From Capnocytophaga cynodegmi DSM 19736 (GTDB lineage: Bacteria > Bacteroidota > Bacteroidia > Flavobacteriales > Flavobacteriaceae), in the NCBI RefSeq assembly GCF_000379185.1, contig NZ_KB900726.1:1-64000 (forward strand): a stretch of DNA of 64,000 bases, read 5' to 3'. The notes under the pieces are model-generated. The model worked only from the letters and a program-made list of their open reading frames with translations, was not told the DNA's origin and did not search any database. Position 1 is the stretch's first letter. Each line of letters starts with the position of its first letter. A program made the translations under genes and the position numbers. Below, one piece after another: positions 46,709-55,234 of the stretch.

Positions 46709-46716
46709 TAGTTTTG
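46709..46716 (+). promoter_or_regulatory. -7 promoter box (TAGTTTTG) before rpmJ
   Basis: An exact TAnnTTTG, 28 bp before rpmJ. With the long gap after infA, it suggests a separate promoter for the rpmJ-rpsM-rpsK part of the alpha block. Confidence 0.5.
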
Positions 46717-46744
46717 CAAACTCTATTGACTAAACAATAAAGAA

Positions 46745-46861
46745 ATGAAAGTTAGAGCATCAATTAAAAAAAGAAGCCCCGAGTGCATTATTGTGCGTAG
46801 AAAAGGGGTATTGTACGTAATTAATAAGAAAAATCCTAAATTTAAACAAAGACAAGGATAA
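46745..46861 (+). CDS. rpmJ: Large ribosomal subunit protein bL36, zinc-free form
   Basis: A 38-residue protein starting [20 protein letters not shown] and ending NPKFKQRQG. Only one cysteine remains of the usual three Cys and one His, so this is the C-minus form that does not need zinc. It lies 2 bp before rpsM in the standard order. Confidence 0.96.
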   Translation: MKVRASIKKRSPECIIVRRKGVLYVINKKNPKFKQRQG

Positions 46862-46863
46862 TT

Positions 46864-47238
46864 ATGGCAAGAATTGCAGGTATTGATTTACCAAAAAATA
46901 AACGTGGAGTTATTGGATTAACTTACATTTTTGGTATCGGAAAAAGTAGAGCTAAAGAAATCTTAGAAAAGGCTCAAGTTAATGAGGACAAGAAAGTAAA
47001 CGAATGGAATGATGAAGAAATCACTAACATTCGTGAGGCGGTTGCGTCTTATAAAATTGAAGGGGAATTGCGTTCTGAAATTCAACTAAACATCAAACGT
47101 TTGATGGATATAGGTTGCTATCGTGGAATTCGCCACAGAATTGGATTGCCATTACGTGGACAAAAAACCAAGAACAATTCTCGTACAAGAAAAGGTAGAA
47201 GAAAAACTGTTGCTAATAAGAAAAAAGCGACTAAATAA
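46864..47238 (+). CDS. rpsM: Small ribosomal subunit protein uS13
   Basis: A 124-residue 30S head protein that touches the P-site t[23 protein letters not shown] starts it, and [20 protein letters not shown] leads to the basic tail. rpsK follows after 14 bp. Confidence 0.98.
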   Translation: MARIAGIDLPKNKRGVIGLTYIFGIGKSRAKEILEKAQVNEDKKVNEWNDEEITNIREAVASYKIEGELRSEIQLNIKRLMDIGCYRGIRHRIGLPLRGQKTKNNSRTRKGRRKTVANKKKATK

Positions 47239-47252
47239 TAAGTAAGGTTAGT

Positions 47253-47654
47253 ATGGCAAAATCAAATGCAAAGAACGCAAAGGTTTCTAAAAAGAGAAAG
47301 GTAGTTGTAGAGTCAGTTGGTGAGGCACACGTTTCTGCTACATTCAATAACGTAATTATTTCTCTTACCAATAAAAAAGGAGATGTAATTTCTTGGTCAT
47401 CAGCGGGTAAAATGGGATTCCGTGGGTCTAAAAAGAATACACCATATGCTGCTCAAGTGGCTGCTGAAGATGCTGCGAAAGTAGCTTTTGATGCAGGATT
47501 GAAAAAAGTGAAAGTGTATGTTAAGGGTCCAGGAAATGGAAGAGAGTCTGCAATCAGAACAATACACAATGCAGGGATTGAGGTAACAGAAATTATTGAT
47601 GTTACTCCATTACCTCACAACGGTTGTCGTCCACCAAAAAGACGTAGAGTTTAA
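47253..47654 (+). CDS. rpsK: Small ribosomal subunit protein uS11
   Basis: A 133-residue platform protein. [20 protein letters not shown] and the C-terminal [18 protein letters not shown] are conserved. An 81-bp gap with a hairpin separates it from rpsD. Confidence 0.98.
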   Translation: MAKSNAKNAKVSKKRKVVVESVGEAHVSATFNNVIISLTNKKGDVISWSSAGKMGFRGSKKNTPYAAQVAAEDAAKVAFDAGLKKVKVYVKGPGNGRESAIRTIHNAGIEVTEIIDVTPLPHNGCRPPKRRRV

Positions 47655-47682
47655 TTAGTAATAATAAATACGAGAGGATTTT

Positions 47683-47713
47683 GATTATCGAAGGAATGCC
47701 TTAATTCATAATC
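47683..47713 (+). promoter_or_regulatory. Hairpin in the rpsK-rpsD gap
   Basis: A two-part stem: GATTAT (47683-47688) with ATAATC (47708-47713), and inside it AAGG with CCTT around a 4-nt AATG loop. There is no T-run. In gamma-proteobacteria and Firmicutes S4 binds leader RNA to control its own operon, so this is a candidate S4 site, by analogy only. Confidence 0.4.
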
Positions 47714-47735
47714 CCTTTCATTTAAATACAAAAAA

Positions 47736-48341
47736 ATGGCAAGATATACAGGACCAAAAACGAAAATAGCTCGTAAGTTTGGAGAAGCTATCTTCGGAGA
47801 TGATAAATCTTTTGAAAAGAAAAATTATCCACCTGGGCAACACGGTATTGCCCGTCGTAGAGCAAAACGCTCAGAGTATGCTATTCAGCTACAAGAAAAA
47901 CAAAAAGCAAAATATACATATGGTATTTTGGAGAAACAATTCCGAAACTTGTATGAAAAAGCAAAAAGAAGCAAACACGTTACAGGTGAAGTGTTGTTAC
48001 AATTGTGTGAATCACGTTTGGACAACGTTGTTTATCGTATGGGAATAGCTCCAACACGTAGTGCAGCTCGTCAGTTGGTTTCACATCGTCATATCACGGT
48101 AAACGGAAATATCGTTAATATTCCTTCTTATGCTTTGAGACCAGGAGATGTAGTGGGTGTTCGTGAGAAGTCAAAATCATTGAGTGTGATAGAAAACTCA
48201 TTGGCTTCTAATAGCACTGTTTATGAATGGATTACTTGGAATACTGAAAAATTAGAAGGTACATTTGTTACCGTGCCTCAACGTATCCAAATTCCTGAAA
48301 ATATTAAAGAACAGTTAATCGTAGAGTTATACTCTAAATAA
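47736..48341 (+). CDS. rpsD: Small ribosomal subunit protein uS4
   Basis: A 201-residue protein that starts 30S body assembly. [20 protein letters not shown] starts it, [15 protein letters not shown] is typical, and the S4 RNA-binding fold is read at [20 protein letters not shown]. It lacks the N-terminal zinc cluster, as usual in Bacteroidota. rpoA follows after 22 bp. Confidence 0.98.
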   Translation: MARYTGPKTKIARKFGEAIFGDDKSFEKKNYPPGQHGIARRRAKRSEYAIQLQEKQKAKYTYGILEKQFRNLYEKAKRSKHVTGEVLLQLCESRLDNVVYRMGIAPTRSAARQLVSHRHITVNGNIVNIPSYALRPGDVVGVREKSKSLSVIENSLASNSTVYEWITWNTEKLEGTFVTVPQRIQIPENIKEQLIVELYSK

Positions 48342-48363
48342 TAAATAAGACAGCAGTCAAATT

Positions 48364-49356
48364 ATGGCATTATTCAACTTTCAAAAACCCGATAAGGTTA
48401 TAATGATTGAATCATCTGATTTTGAGGGGCGATTTGAGTTTCGTCCTTTGGAACCAGGATATGGTTTAACTATAGGTAACGCATTACGTAGAGTTATGCT
48501 CTCTTCTTTGGAGGGTTTCGCAATCACTTCTGTAAAGTTTGACAAAGTAGGACACGAGTTTTCTACTATATCAGGTGTTGTGGAAGATGTTACTGAAATT
48601 ATCTTGAATTTGAAACAAGTGCGTTTTAAACGACAGATTGAAGATGTAGAGAATGAAACAGCAACAATTTCTGTTTCAGGAAAAAAACAGTTGACTGCCG
48701 GTGATTTTCAAAAATATCTATCAGGATTTCAAGTCTTGAATACAGATTTGGTAATTTGTAATATGGAATCGTCAGTAACTTTTGATATGGAGATAACCAT
48801 TGAAAAAGGACGTGGCTATGTTCCTGCAGAGGAAAACGCAAATCCGAATGCAGCGATAGGAGTTATCGCAACAGATGCAATTTTTACACCTATCAAAAAT
48901 GTCAAGTATTCTATTGAAAATTACCGCGTTGAACAAAAAACTGATTATGAAAAGTTAGTTTTTGAAATCAAAACAGATGGGTCTATACATCCAAGACAAG
49001 CTCTAACAGAGGCTGCAAAAACGTTGATACATCATTTTATGTTGTTCTCTGATGAGAGAATCACGTTGGAATCAGATGAGATTGCACAGACTGATGCATA
49101 CGATGAGGAATCGTTGCATATGCGTCAGTTATTGAAAACTAGATTGGTAGATATGGACTTGTCAGTTCGAGCATTAAATTGCTTGAAAGCTGCCGAAGTG
49201 GATACTTTGGGAGATTTGGTTTCTTTCAATAAAGCTGATTTGATGAAATTCAGAAATTTTGGTAAAAAATCACTTACAGAACTTGATGAATTGGTTGCCA
49301 ATAAAGGTTTGACATTTGGAATGGATTTGTCAAAGTATAAGTTAGATAGAGATTAA
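48364..49356 (+). CDS. rpoA: DNA-directed RNA polymerase subunit alpha
   Basis: A 330-residue protein. The N-terminal dimerisation domain (about 1-235) has [20 protein letters not shown]. The C-terminal domain (about 250-325) has the helix-hairpin-helix segment [18 protein letters not shown], which contacts upstream DNA and activators. In Bacteroidota it pairs with the unusual sigma factor that reads the TAnnTTTG boxes seen throughout this window. rplQ follows after 30 bp. Confidence 0.98.
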   Translation: MALFNFQKPDKVIMIESSDFEGRFEFRPLEPGYGLTIGNALRRVMLSSLEGFAITSVKFDKVGHEFSTISGVVEDVTEIILNLKQVRFKRQIEDVENETATISVSGKKQLTAGDFQKYLSGFQVLNTDLVICNMESSVTFDMEITIEKGRGYVPAEENANPNAAIGVIATDAIFTPIKNVKYSIENYRVEQKTDYEKLVFEIKTDGSIHPRQALTEAAKTLIHHFMLFSDERITLESDEIAQTDAYDEESLHMRQLLKTRLVDMDLSVRALNCLKAAEVDTLGDLVSFNKADLMKFRNFGKKSLTELDELVANKGLTFGMDLSKYKLDRD

Positions 49357-49386
49357 CCCGCTTTTGCGTTATTTAATTAAGGAAAA

Positions 49387-49860
49387 ATGAGACACGGAAA
49401 TAAAATTAATCATTTAGGAAGAAAAACTGCTCACAGAAAAGCAATGTTAGCTAATATGGCTTGTTCATTGATTGAGCATAAGAGAATAAATACGACTTTG
49501 GCAAAGGCAAAAGCTCTTAAATTGTTCATAGAGCCATTGGTAACAAAGTCAAAAGAGGATACAACTCACAATCGTCGTATCGCTTTTAGTAAATTAAGAA
49601 ATAAATATGCCGTAACCGAATTATTTAAAGAGGTTTCTGTAAAAGTAGGCGATAGACCAGGAGGTTATACACGTATTATCAAATTGGGAAATCGTTTGGG
49701 AGATAATGCAGAAATGGCATTGATAGAGCTAGTTGATTACAATACTACATACAATGTAGAAAAAGCTTCTAGCAAGAAAAAAACTACTCGTCGTGGTAGA
49801 AAAAAATCTGCTGAGTCAGCTACACAAAAAGAAGTTGAAAATACAGAATCAGCTGAATAA
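49387..49860 (+). CDS. rplQ: Large ribosomal subunit protein bL17
   Basis: A 157-residue protein. The core (1-120, starting [20 protein letters not shown]) is normal. It has a C-terminal tail of about 35 charged residues (Lys, Thr, Glu), longer than in E. coli but common in Bacteroidota. It closes the ribosomal block before a strong terminator. Confidence 0.97.
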   Translation: MRHGNKINHLGRKTAHRKAMLANMACSLIEHKRINTTLAKAKALKLFIEPLVTKSKEDTTHNRRIAFSKLRNKYAVTELFKEVSVKVGDRPGGYTRIIKLGNRLGDNAEMALIELVDYNTTYNVEKASSKKKTTRRGRKKSAESATQKEVENTESAE

Positions 49861-49883
49861 ATTAAGAATTTTATTTGATTTTC

Positions 49884-49916
49884 AAAAAGACAAGCAAACA
49901 AAATGCTTGTCTTTTT
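49884..49916 (+). terminator. Strong terminator of the ribosomal block
   Basis: A 13-bp perfect stem (AAAAAGACAAGCA with TGCTTGTCTTTTT), a 7-nt loop and a following T-run, 23 bp after the rplQ stop. Confidence 0.92.
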
Positions 49917-49980
49917 TTTATTGAATTATAAATGTTTATTTTCAATCGTTAATTATATTTTTTGTTTTAAATGTAACTTT

Positions 49981-50013
49981 TTGTGAAAGTTAATAATATT
50001 GTTTCTATTTTTG
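49981..50013 (+). promoter_or_regulatory. Promoter of nhaC (-33 TTG, -7 TATTTTTG)
   Basis: TTG at 49981-49983 and TATTTTTG at 50006-50013 have a 22-bp spacer, at the long end of the range. The start codon lies 23 bp after the -7 box. Confidence 0.5.
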
Positions 50014-50036
50014 CTTTGTAAATCAATAGTTAAAGA

Positions 50037-51485
50037 ATGGAAAAAGAACGTTTGTATAAAATCTCATTGTTTGGGGCTTTCTTCCCGATTGCGGTGCTTA
50101 TTATCCTGCTTGGATATAATGTGTTTTTTGTATATGGGGATAACGCTCTCGGAGGTTCAAATCAATTTATTTTGCTCCTTGGTGCTGCTGTCGCTGTTGT
50201 AATCGGAATTCTTAATAAAGTTCCAATTCATACGATGACACAAGAAATATACAATAATATAAAGTCCACCAGTGGGGCGATTCTTATTTTGCTTCTGGTG
50301 GGAGCTTTGTCGGGTACGTGGCTACTTAGCGGAATTATACCTTCAATGATTTATTACGGATTGAACATTCTAACGCCATCGATATTCTTACCCGCTTGTG
50401 TTATTATTTGTTCACTTGTTTCGGTAGCTGTAGGCAGTAGCTGGACAACTTCCGCAACGATAGGAATTGCTCTGGTAGGTATAGGAAGCTCTTTAGGAAT
50501 TCACGAAGGGCTTATCGGTGGAGCTATTATTTCAGGCGGATACTTTGGAGATAAAATGTCGCCGATGAGTGATACAACCAATCTGGCACCTGCTTTGGCT
50601 GGAACGGATATATTCACCCACATACGATATATGTTATTTACCACTATTCCTACAATTAGTATTTCACTGATAATTTTCACTATCATTGGGCTAAACCTTG
50701 AAACGGTAGGCGTATCGGATACAAGTGCTATACAGAGTGCTATTTTGGAACGATTTAACGTTACACCTTGGGTTTTTGTTGTCCCTGCCATAATTTTGGT
50801 TATGATTTACAAAAAGACAGAACCCTTAGTAGCGTTGTTCTGTGGTGTACTTTTGGGAGCAATATTCGCACTGCTATTTCAGCAAAACTTACTGCTGGAG
50901 CTAACCCAAAAATCATCGTTAGAGTTTTCAGCTCTTTACAAAGTAATAATGGATACGATAACAACTTCTACACAAATACCGACCGATAATGAAAATCTGA
51001 ATGAATTGTTTTCTTCTTCAGGAATGAGTGGAATGCTCAATACGATATGGCTCATTATCTGTGCGATGGCTTTCGGAGGCGTTATGGAAGCTATTGGTGC
51101 TTTGGAGCGTATAACTGCTTTTTTGCTACATTTGTTTACTTCTACCTTTGGGTTATTTGCCAGTACGGTAATGAGTTGTTTGGCATTGAATGTTACCACT
51201 TCCGACCAGTATTTAGCGTTGGTAGTGCCAGGGAAAATGTTCTCTAAAGCGTATGCAAGGAAAGGATTAGCTCCTGAAAACTTAAGTAGAACGTTGGAAG
51301 ACTCAGGTACGGTAACTTCTGTTTTAGTTCCTTGGAATACCTGTGCCGCGTACAACAGCGGTGTTTTGGGAATTCCGACTTTGACGTATCTTCCGTATGC
51401 GTTTTTCAATATCATAAGTCCGTTTATGACTCTTCTTTTTGTGGCACTTAATATAAAAATAAGAAGAATAGGAGACAAGCAATAA
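50037..51485 (+). CDS. nhaC: NhaC-family Na+/H+ antiporter
   Basis: A 482-residue inner-membrane antiporter with about eleven or twelve helices. Family marks are SVAVGSSWTTSATIGIALVG, GGYFGDKMSPMSDTTNLAPA (about 163-182), with the acidic residues expected to bind sodium, and LEDSGTVTSVLVPWNTCAAY near the C-terminus. It would expel sodium, or in related proteins exchange organic acids. It has its own promoter and stands alone. Confidence 0.9.
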   Translation: MEKERLYKISLFGAFFPIAVLIILLGYNVFFVYGDNALGGSNQFILLLGAAVAVVIGILNKVPIHTMTQEIYNNIKSTSGAILILLLVGALSGTWLLSGIIPSMIYYGLNILTPSIFLPACVIICSLVSVAVGSSWTTSATIGIALVGIGSSLGIHEGLIGGAIISGGYFGDKMSPMSDTTNLAPALAGTDIFTHIRYMLFTTIPTISISLIIFTIIGLNLETVGVSDTSAIQSAILERFNVTPWVFVVPAIILVMIYKKTEPLVALFCGVLLGAIFALLFQQNLLLELTQKSSLEFSALYKVIMDTITTSTQIPTDNENLNELFSSSGMSGMLNTIWLIICAMAFGGVMEAIGALERITAFLLHLFTSTFGLFASTVMSCLALNVTTSDQYLALVVPGKMFSKAYARKGLAPENLSRTLEDSGTVTSVLVPWNTCAAYNSGVLGIPTLTYLPYAFFNIISPFMTLLFVALNIKIRRIGDKQ

Positions 51486-51679
51486 CACCTCTCTTTATAA
51501 CAAGTTATTATTGCTTTATTATTGATTTTATAAAAACTTGTTTGTAGGTTGGTTAAGTTGAATAGCGTAGCAATTTGTAAAAAAGATTTTTGTTAAACTA
51601 CAATTAACTAAAAAATAAACCTTAAAAAGAGAGGGAGTATTCTTTTTGTAGTGAATTAACTATACCACCAATTATATGA

Positions 51680-51716
51680 ACATCTTAGCAAAAGATTATT
51701 ACTTTCGCTAAGATGT
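51680..51716 (+). terminator. Terminator about 195 bp after nhaC
   Basis: A 10-bp perfect stem (ACATCTTAGC with GCTAAGATGT), a 17-nt loop, and a T-run (ATTTTTTTT) on the plus strand. The 277-bp gap holds no gene that I can see. Confidence 0.6.
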
Positions 51717-51762
51717 ATTTTTTTACAATTGATATCAGCTTAAACGGCTAAAATTATTAGTA

Positions 51763-52641
51763 CTACTTGAAAGATTTTAAAAGAAAATCAGGTAGTTTGG
51801 GCATTGCTCCGTGTTGTTGACATACGTAGGCGGCTACTTCTACTGCCAACTGATGTGCTTCTTTAATTGATTTTCCTTTCAGATAAGCTGCAATAAAGGA
51901 GGCTGTAAATGAGTCACCTGCACCAACAGTATCCACAACGTTTATGGGCGGTGAAGGCAAAAAGGAAAGTTGTGACGGGGTAAAAACATAACTTCCTAAT
52001 GAGCCTTTTGTTAGGATTAGTATTTTTAAGTTGTATCGTTCTACTAATTCTTCACAAATATCTTGTTCTGAACCTTCTAATTTAAAAAGAAGTGTTATTA
52101 TGCCAAGTTCGTCATCATTTAATTTTAATATATTGGCTAATTCCAACGATTGATGAATAATCTCTTTTGTGTAATAATACTGCCGAAGATTCATATCAAA
52201 AACCTTTAAACTATCAGGAGGCATTACTTGTAAAAATTGCCGAATCGTGTTGCGAGAGACTTCACTGCGTTGGGCTAATGAACCAAAACAAAGTGTTTTT
52301 GTTTTTTTGGCAAGTTCTTTAGTCTTCTCATTAAAAGGAATGTTATCCCAAGCTACATTTTCACGAATTCCATACTTCGGAATGCCTTCTTCATCTACTG
52401 AAATTTGTACTGAACCTGTCGGGAAAGGGACTTCTTCCAGAAGATGATTTAATTTTTTTTCATTTAGGTTTTCTACAAGGGTTTTTCCTAAATCATCATT
52501 GCCAATAGCACTTACAATATGTCCGTTTAGTCCAAATTGTGAAGCGTGATAAGCAAAATTGGCGGGAGCTCCTCCCATTACTTTTTGTTTGGGGAAAATA
52601 TCCCAGAGAATTTCTCCCAAACCTACAACGATATGTTCCAT
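51763..52641 (-). CDS. PfkB-family carbohydrate kinase (fructokinase-like)
   Basis: A 292-residue ribokinase-fold sugar kinase. The N-terminal GGAPANFAYHASQFG (23-37) is the PfkB signature 1 region that contacts the sugar. Signature 2, DTVGAGDSFTASF (237-249), holds the catalytic base Asp243 and the anion hole. The pattern most resembles fructokinase, which makes fructose 6-phosphate, but specificity is not certain. It is alone, with tandem repeats directly upstream. Confidence 0.86.
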   Translation of the reverse strand: MEHIVVGLGEILWDIFPKQKVMGGAPANFAYHASQFGLNGHIVSAIGNDDLGKTLVENLNEKKLNHLLEEVPFPTGSVQISVDEEGIPKYGIRENVAWDNIPFNEKTKELAKKTKTLCFGSLAQRSEVSRNTIRQFLQVMPPDSLKVFDMNLRQYYYTKEIIHQSLELANILKLNDDELGIITLLFKLEGSEQDICEELVERYNLKILILTKGSLGSYVFTPSQLSFLPSPPINVVDTVGAGDSFTASFIAAYLKGKSIKEAHQLAVEVAAYVCQQHGAMPKLPDFLLKSFK

Positions 52642-52684
52642 TTGTATATAATTTTATTTTTCAGTTTATAATATTTGTAATTCA

Positions 52685-53205
52685 ATTTATTTTGATGATG
52701 AATAACACTTCGACTTCGCTCAGTGTGACAGGGCTATATTAGTTTGATATTTGTAAGGCTTATGATTTTAATTTATTTTGATTACTAATGCTTCGACTTC
52801 GCTCAGTGTGACAGAATTGTATCAGTTTGATATTTATAAGATATATAATTATAATTTATTTTGATTACTAATGCTTCGACTTCGCTCAGCGTGACAGAAT
52901 TGTATCAGTTTGATATTTATAAGATATATAATTATAATTTATTTTGATTACTAATGCTTCGACTTTGCTCAGCGTGACAGAATTGTATCAGTTTGATATT
53001 TATAAGATATATAATTATAATTTATTTTGATTACTAATGCTTCGACTTTGCTCAGCGTGACAGAATTGTATCAGTTTGATATTTGTAAGATTTATGATTT
53101 TAATTTATTTTGATTACTAATGCTTCGACTTCGCTCAGTGTGACAGGGCTATATTAGTTTGATATTTGTAAGGCTTATGATTTTAATTTATTTTGATGAT
53201 TACTA
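52685..53205. repeat. Tandem array of six 83-bp repeats
   Basis: The motif CTTCGACTT(C/T)GCTCAG(T/C)GTG recurs at 52708, 52791, 52874, 52957, 53040 and 53123, with an exact 83-bp period. Units 1 and 6 share one flank variant (GGGCTATATTAG), and units 2-5 share another (GAATTGTATCAG). A seventh, degenerate unit begins near 53207. There are no coding frames through it. The motif belongs to a type of short repeat I recall as common between genes in Flavobacteriia. The identical unit lengths point to slippage or unequal crossing-over. Confidence 0.95.
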
Positions 53206-53238
53206 ACGTTTCAACTTTGTTTCGTATTGTAAATGTTA

Positions 53239-53263
53239 TGTCAGGCTGAGCGGGGTCGAAGCC
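53239..53263. repeat. Inverted, diverged copy of the 83-bp array motif
   Basis: TGTCAGGCTGAGCGGGGTCG and the following AAGCC are the reverse complement of the array motif with a few changes. It closes the array on the right. Together with the sixth unit it can form a large stem-loop. Confidence 0.75.
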
Positions 53264-53284
53264 TTTTGTAGTAACAAAATCAAA

Positions 53285-53428
53285 ATGCAAAAAATATTCA
53301 ATATCTTTCAAAAAAATTATTCCTTGCTAACAAAAACACTTTATTAGTTTTTATTCAATTTAATATAATTGAAAAAATAGGCTTCTGGATAGCAAAGAAT
53401 AATTTAATATGCAGAAAATATTTAATAT
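53285..53428. repeat. Small element-like structure: direct repeats around inverted repeats
   Basis: A 20-bp direct repeat (53285-53304 and 53409-53428, 18 of 20 identical, ATGCA(A/G)AAAATATT) flanks a 16-bp inverted repeat (53314-53329 with 53390-53405, TTATTCCTTGCTA-type arms, one mismatch). The layout resembles a tiny non-autonomous element. It also lies just beyond the DUF6261 stop codon, so the inverted repeat could act as its terminator. Confidence 0.5.
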
Positions 53429-53433
53429 ACGAA

Positions 53434-54099
53434 CTATTTTTTGGCAGCTTTTACAAACTCGTTGAGCTTATTATAAAGCGTAGTCCATTGCTGTGTTTCA
53501 TACATTGAAGTTACTAAATTCAGAAAACGTTTCAAATCTTTTTCAACGTCTTTACGCAACTCACTGGCACTTTTTGTTTTTCGAAGTTCGGAGTTTGATT
53601 GTACTTGTTCTTCATAGACTTCTTTAAAAGTTTGTTCTACTTTTTTGAGTTCTTCAAAAGTACTTTTTAGTGAAAGATTCTCAATACGTGTTTGATTTTC
53701 AGCAGAAGAAAGAGCTTCAATAAGTTTATCGAGCTGAATGGTCTGTTCCCCATAATTCAATTTATCCAGTGCCAGACCATAAATTTTAAATTCTTTGAGC
53801 AAAGCCACAGCATCGGTTTGATGAGGCATTAATGTCATTTTTGAATATGCTACCAGAAAATTCTTGATAGTACGAAAGATAGCATCACGTTGTCTATCAA
53901 CTTGAAGCACATCAACTCCTTTGCCACTAAAACTTATTTTAGAAATAACTTTGTAGTATTCCTGATAGGAAGTATCCAATTTGCTTAAAAACAAATGATT
54001 TTTGACTTCTTCAAATTCGGATTGCTTGGAAGATTCAATAACTCGCTGAGCTAATATTGCCAAGTCTTTTGTCGATAATTTTCGGAGATATATTTTCAT
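53434..54099 (-). CDS. DUF6261 family protein
   Basis: A 221-residue, mostly helical, charged cytoplasmic protein without a signal peptide. It matches what I know of DUF6261, a family limited to Bacteroidota and often found in several copies per genome. No function is known. Coiled-coil-like segments are seen at about 140-175 and 185-215. It is flanked by minisatellite arrays on both sides, with no obvious partner gene. Confidence 0.6.
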   Translation of the reverse strand: MKIYLRKLSTKDLAILAQRVIESSKQSEFEEVKNHLFLSKLDTSYQEYYKVISKISFSGKGVDVLQVDRQRDAIFRTIKNFLVAYSKMTLMPHQTDAVALLKEFKIYGLALDKLNYGEQTIQLDKLIEALSSAENQTRIENLSLKSTFEELKKVEQTFKEVYEEQVQSNSELRKTKSASELRKDVEKDLKRFLNLVTSMYETQQWTTLYNKLNEFVKAAKK

Positions 54100-54243
54100 A
54101 TTGATTAAATTTTGTTTACAAATTTCAGTAATTAAATTGACTTTAGCAAATAAAAGTTTCTGAAAATGAGAAAGAAATATTTTTTTTATTTTTGAAAAGT
54201 ATAATCTTTAAAAGAAGTTACAAATAACTAAGATTTATTCTTA

Positions 54244-54600
54244 CTCTAAGTGGAATAGGGTTTACGCTAATAGCGAAAGATTTTTTCCAAATGGTAGAAG
54301 GTTTACGCTGATAGCGAAAGATTTTTTCCAAGTGGTAGAAGGTTTACGCTGATAGCGAAAGATTTTTTCCAAGTGGTAGAAGGTTTACGCTGATAGCGAA
54401 AGATTTTTTCCAAGTGGTAGAAGGTTTACGCTGATAGCGAAAGATTTTTTCCAAGTGGTAGAAGGTTTACGCTGATAGCGAAAGATTTTTTCCAAGTGGT
54501 AGAAGGTTTACGCTAATAGAAAAAGGTTTTTTCCAAGTGGAATAGGGTTTACGCTGATAGCGAAAGATTTTTTCCAAGTGGAGTAAGGTTTACGCTATAA
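54244..54600. repeat. Tandem array of a 41-bp repeat (minisatellite)
   Basis: GTTTACGCT recurs at 54260, 54301, 54342, 54383, 54424, 54465, 54506, 54547 and 54588, exactly 41 bp apart, giving eight full units and a partial ninth. Units 2-6 are essentially identical. Each unit holds a small hairpin, CGCTGATAGCG with flanking TTT/AAA, followed by TTTTTTCCAAGTGG. Unit 7 has lost the right arm of the hairpin. The array lies between DUF6261 and the end of the secreted four-gene operon. The remainder of the gap (54100-54243) shows no gene. Confidence 0.95.
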
Positions 54601-54648
54601 TGTTTTATTATTAGAAGTTTTGTTTTTATTATTTTTAATTTTAGTTTT

Positions 54649-54690
54649 TCTGTGCCAGTACAAAACTTACACAGGCACAGAAATTAATAA
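54649..54690 (-). pseudogene. Remnant copy of a signal-peptide coding segment
   Basis: Positions 54649-54683 match 55177-55211, inside the next gene, at 32 of 35 bases. On the minus strand the frame reads FCACVSF, followed by VLAQKN and a stop, compared with FCACVSFAQVQ in the intact gene. It looks like the 5' end of a lost paralog. The same segment folds into a hairpin (TTCTGTGCC with GGCACAGAA), so it may now serve as the operon's end. Confidence 0.5.
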
Positions 54691-54712
54691 TATAATGTTT
54701 AATCATAGAATT

Positions 54713-55234
54713 TTAATCTATTATTGCGTAAATGGGGGATACTTGTATAAACATATTCTCTTTTACCAAAAAGATAGAAGTATAATTTTCAAGATATAAA
54801 TCTAATTTCCAATGGTCTATTTTGAATTCACTTTCTTGTTCATTTGTATATGTTAAAGCTTTAGCATCATTCAATAAAGATTCAAAACAAGTGATTTTTT
54901 GGGGTTTTAATCCTTTTATGTGTCTTTTTTCTTCAAAAGCAATCCACTCCGAACCTTGATTATTATCTTTTAAAGTAAACCAAATTTTTTCAGATTCATA
55001 TTCTATTTTTTGCATAAATTTTGAGCTATAGGCTATGAAAAGTGTGTCCCGTTTTTGTTGAGAATACATAAGAGAAACACTCCAAGAAGATGAGTTGGAA
55101 TAGTTTTTCTCAATAACTTTTTCATAAAAGTTTAGATTATCGTTATTTATTACAAAAAACAAACTATTTGAGTTAATCTGTACCTGTGCAAAACTTACAC
55201 AGGCACAGAAAATTAGTGCAATTAATGGTTTCAT
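54713..55234 (-). CDS. Hypothetical exported protein, last gene of the zincin operon
   Basis: I do not recognise this 173-residue protein. It has a signal peptide (MKPLIALIFCACVSFAQ) and then a mixed, probably beta-rich domain with many aromatic and charged residues. Its start overlaps the stop of the upstream 289-residue gene (ATGA), so the two are translationally coupled. A fragment of its 5' end is repeated downstream at 54649-54690, and a 41-bp array follows. Being coupled to two paralogous exported proteins and an HExxH lipoprotein, it is probably another secreted accessory or immunity-like factor. Confidence 0.7.
   Translation of the reverse strand: MKPLIALIFCACVSFAQVQINSNSLFFVINNDNLNFYEKVIEKNYSNSSSWSVSLMYSQQKRDTLFIAYSSKFMQKIEYESEKIWFTLKDNNQGSEWIAFEEKRHIKGLKPQKITCFESLLNDAKALTYTNEQESEFKIDHWKLDLYLENYTSIFLVKENMFIQVSPIYAIID

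Noticed and set aside
42119-46861. Defective S14 and L36 because zinc cysteines are missing
   Set aside because: Both match known zinc-free forms that are normal in this group.
50936-51478. 180-residue antisense frame opposite nhaC
   Set aside because: The frame mirrors the coding periodicity of nhaC, which has clear transporter motifs, so it is a shadow.
52685-53205. CRISPR array at the 83-bp repeats
   Set aside because: The whole 83-bp unit is repeated, with no unique spacers between short direct repeats, and there are no cas genes in the window.
54244-54600. CRISPR array at the 41-bp repeats
   Set aside because: Units are contiguous and identical, with no spacer sequence. It is a minisatellite.
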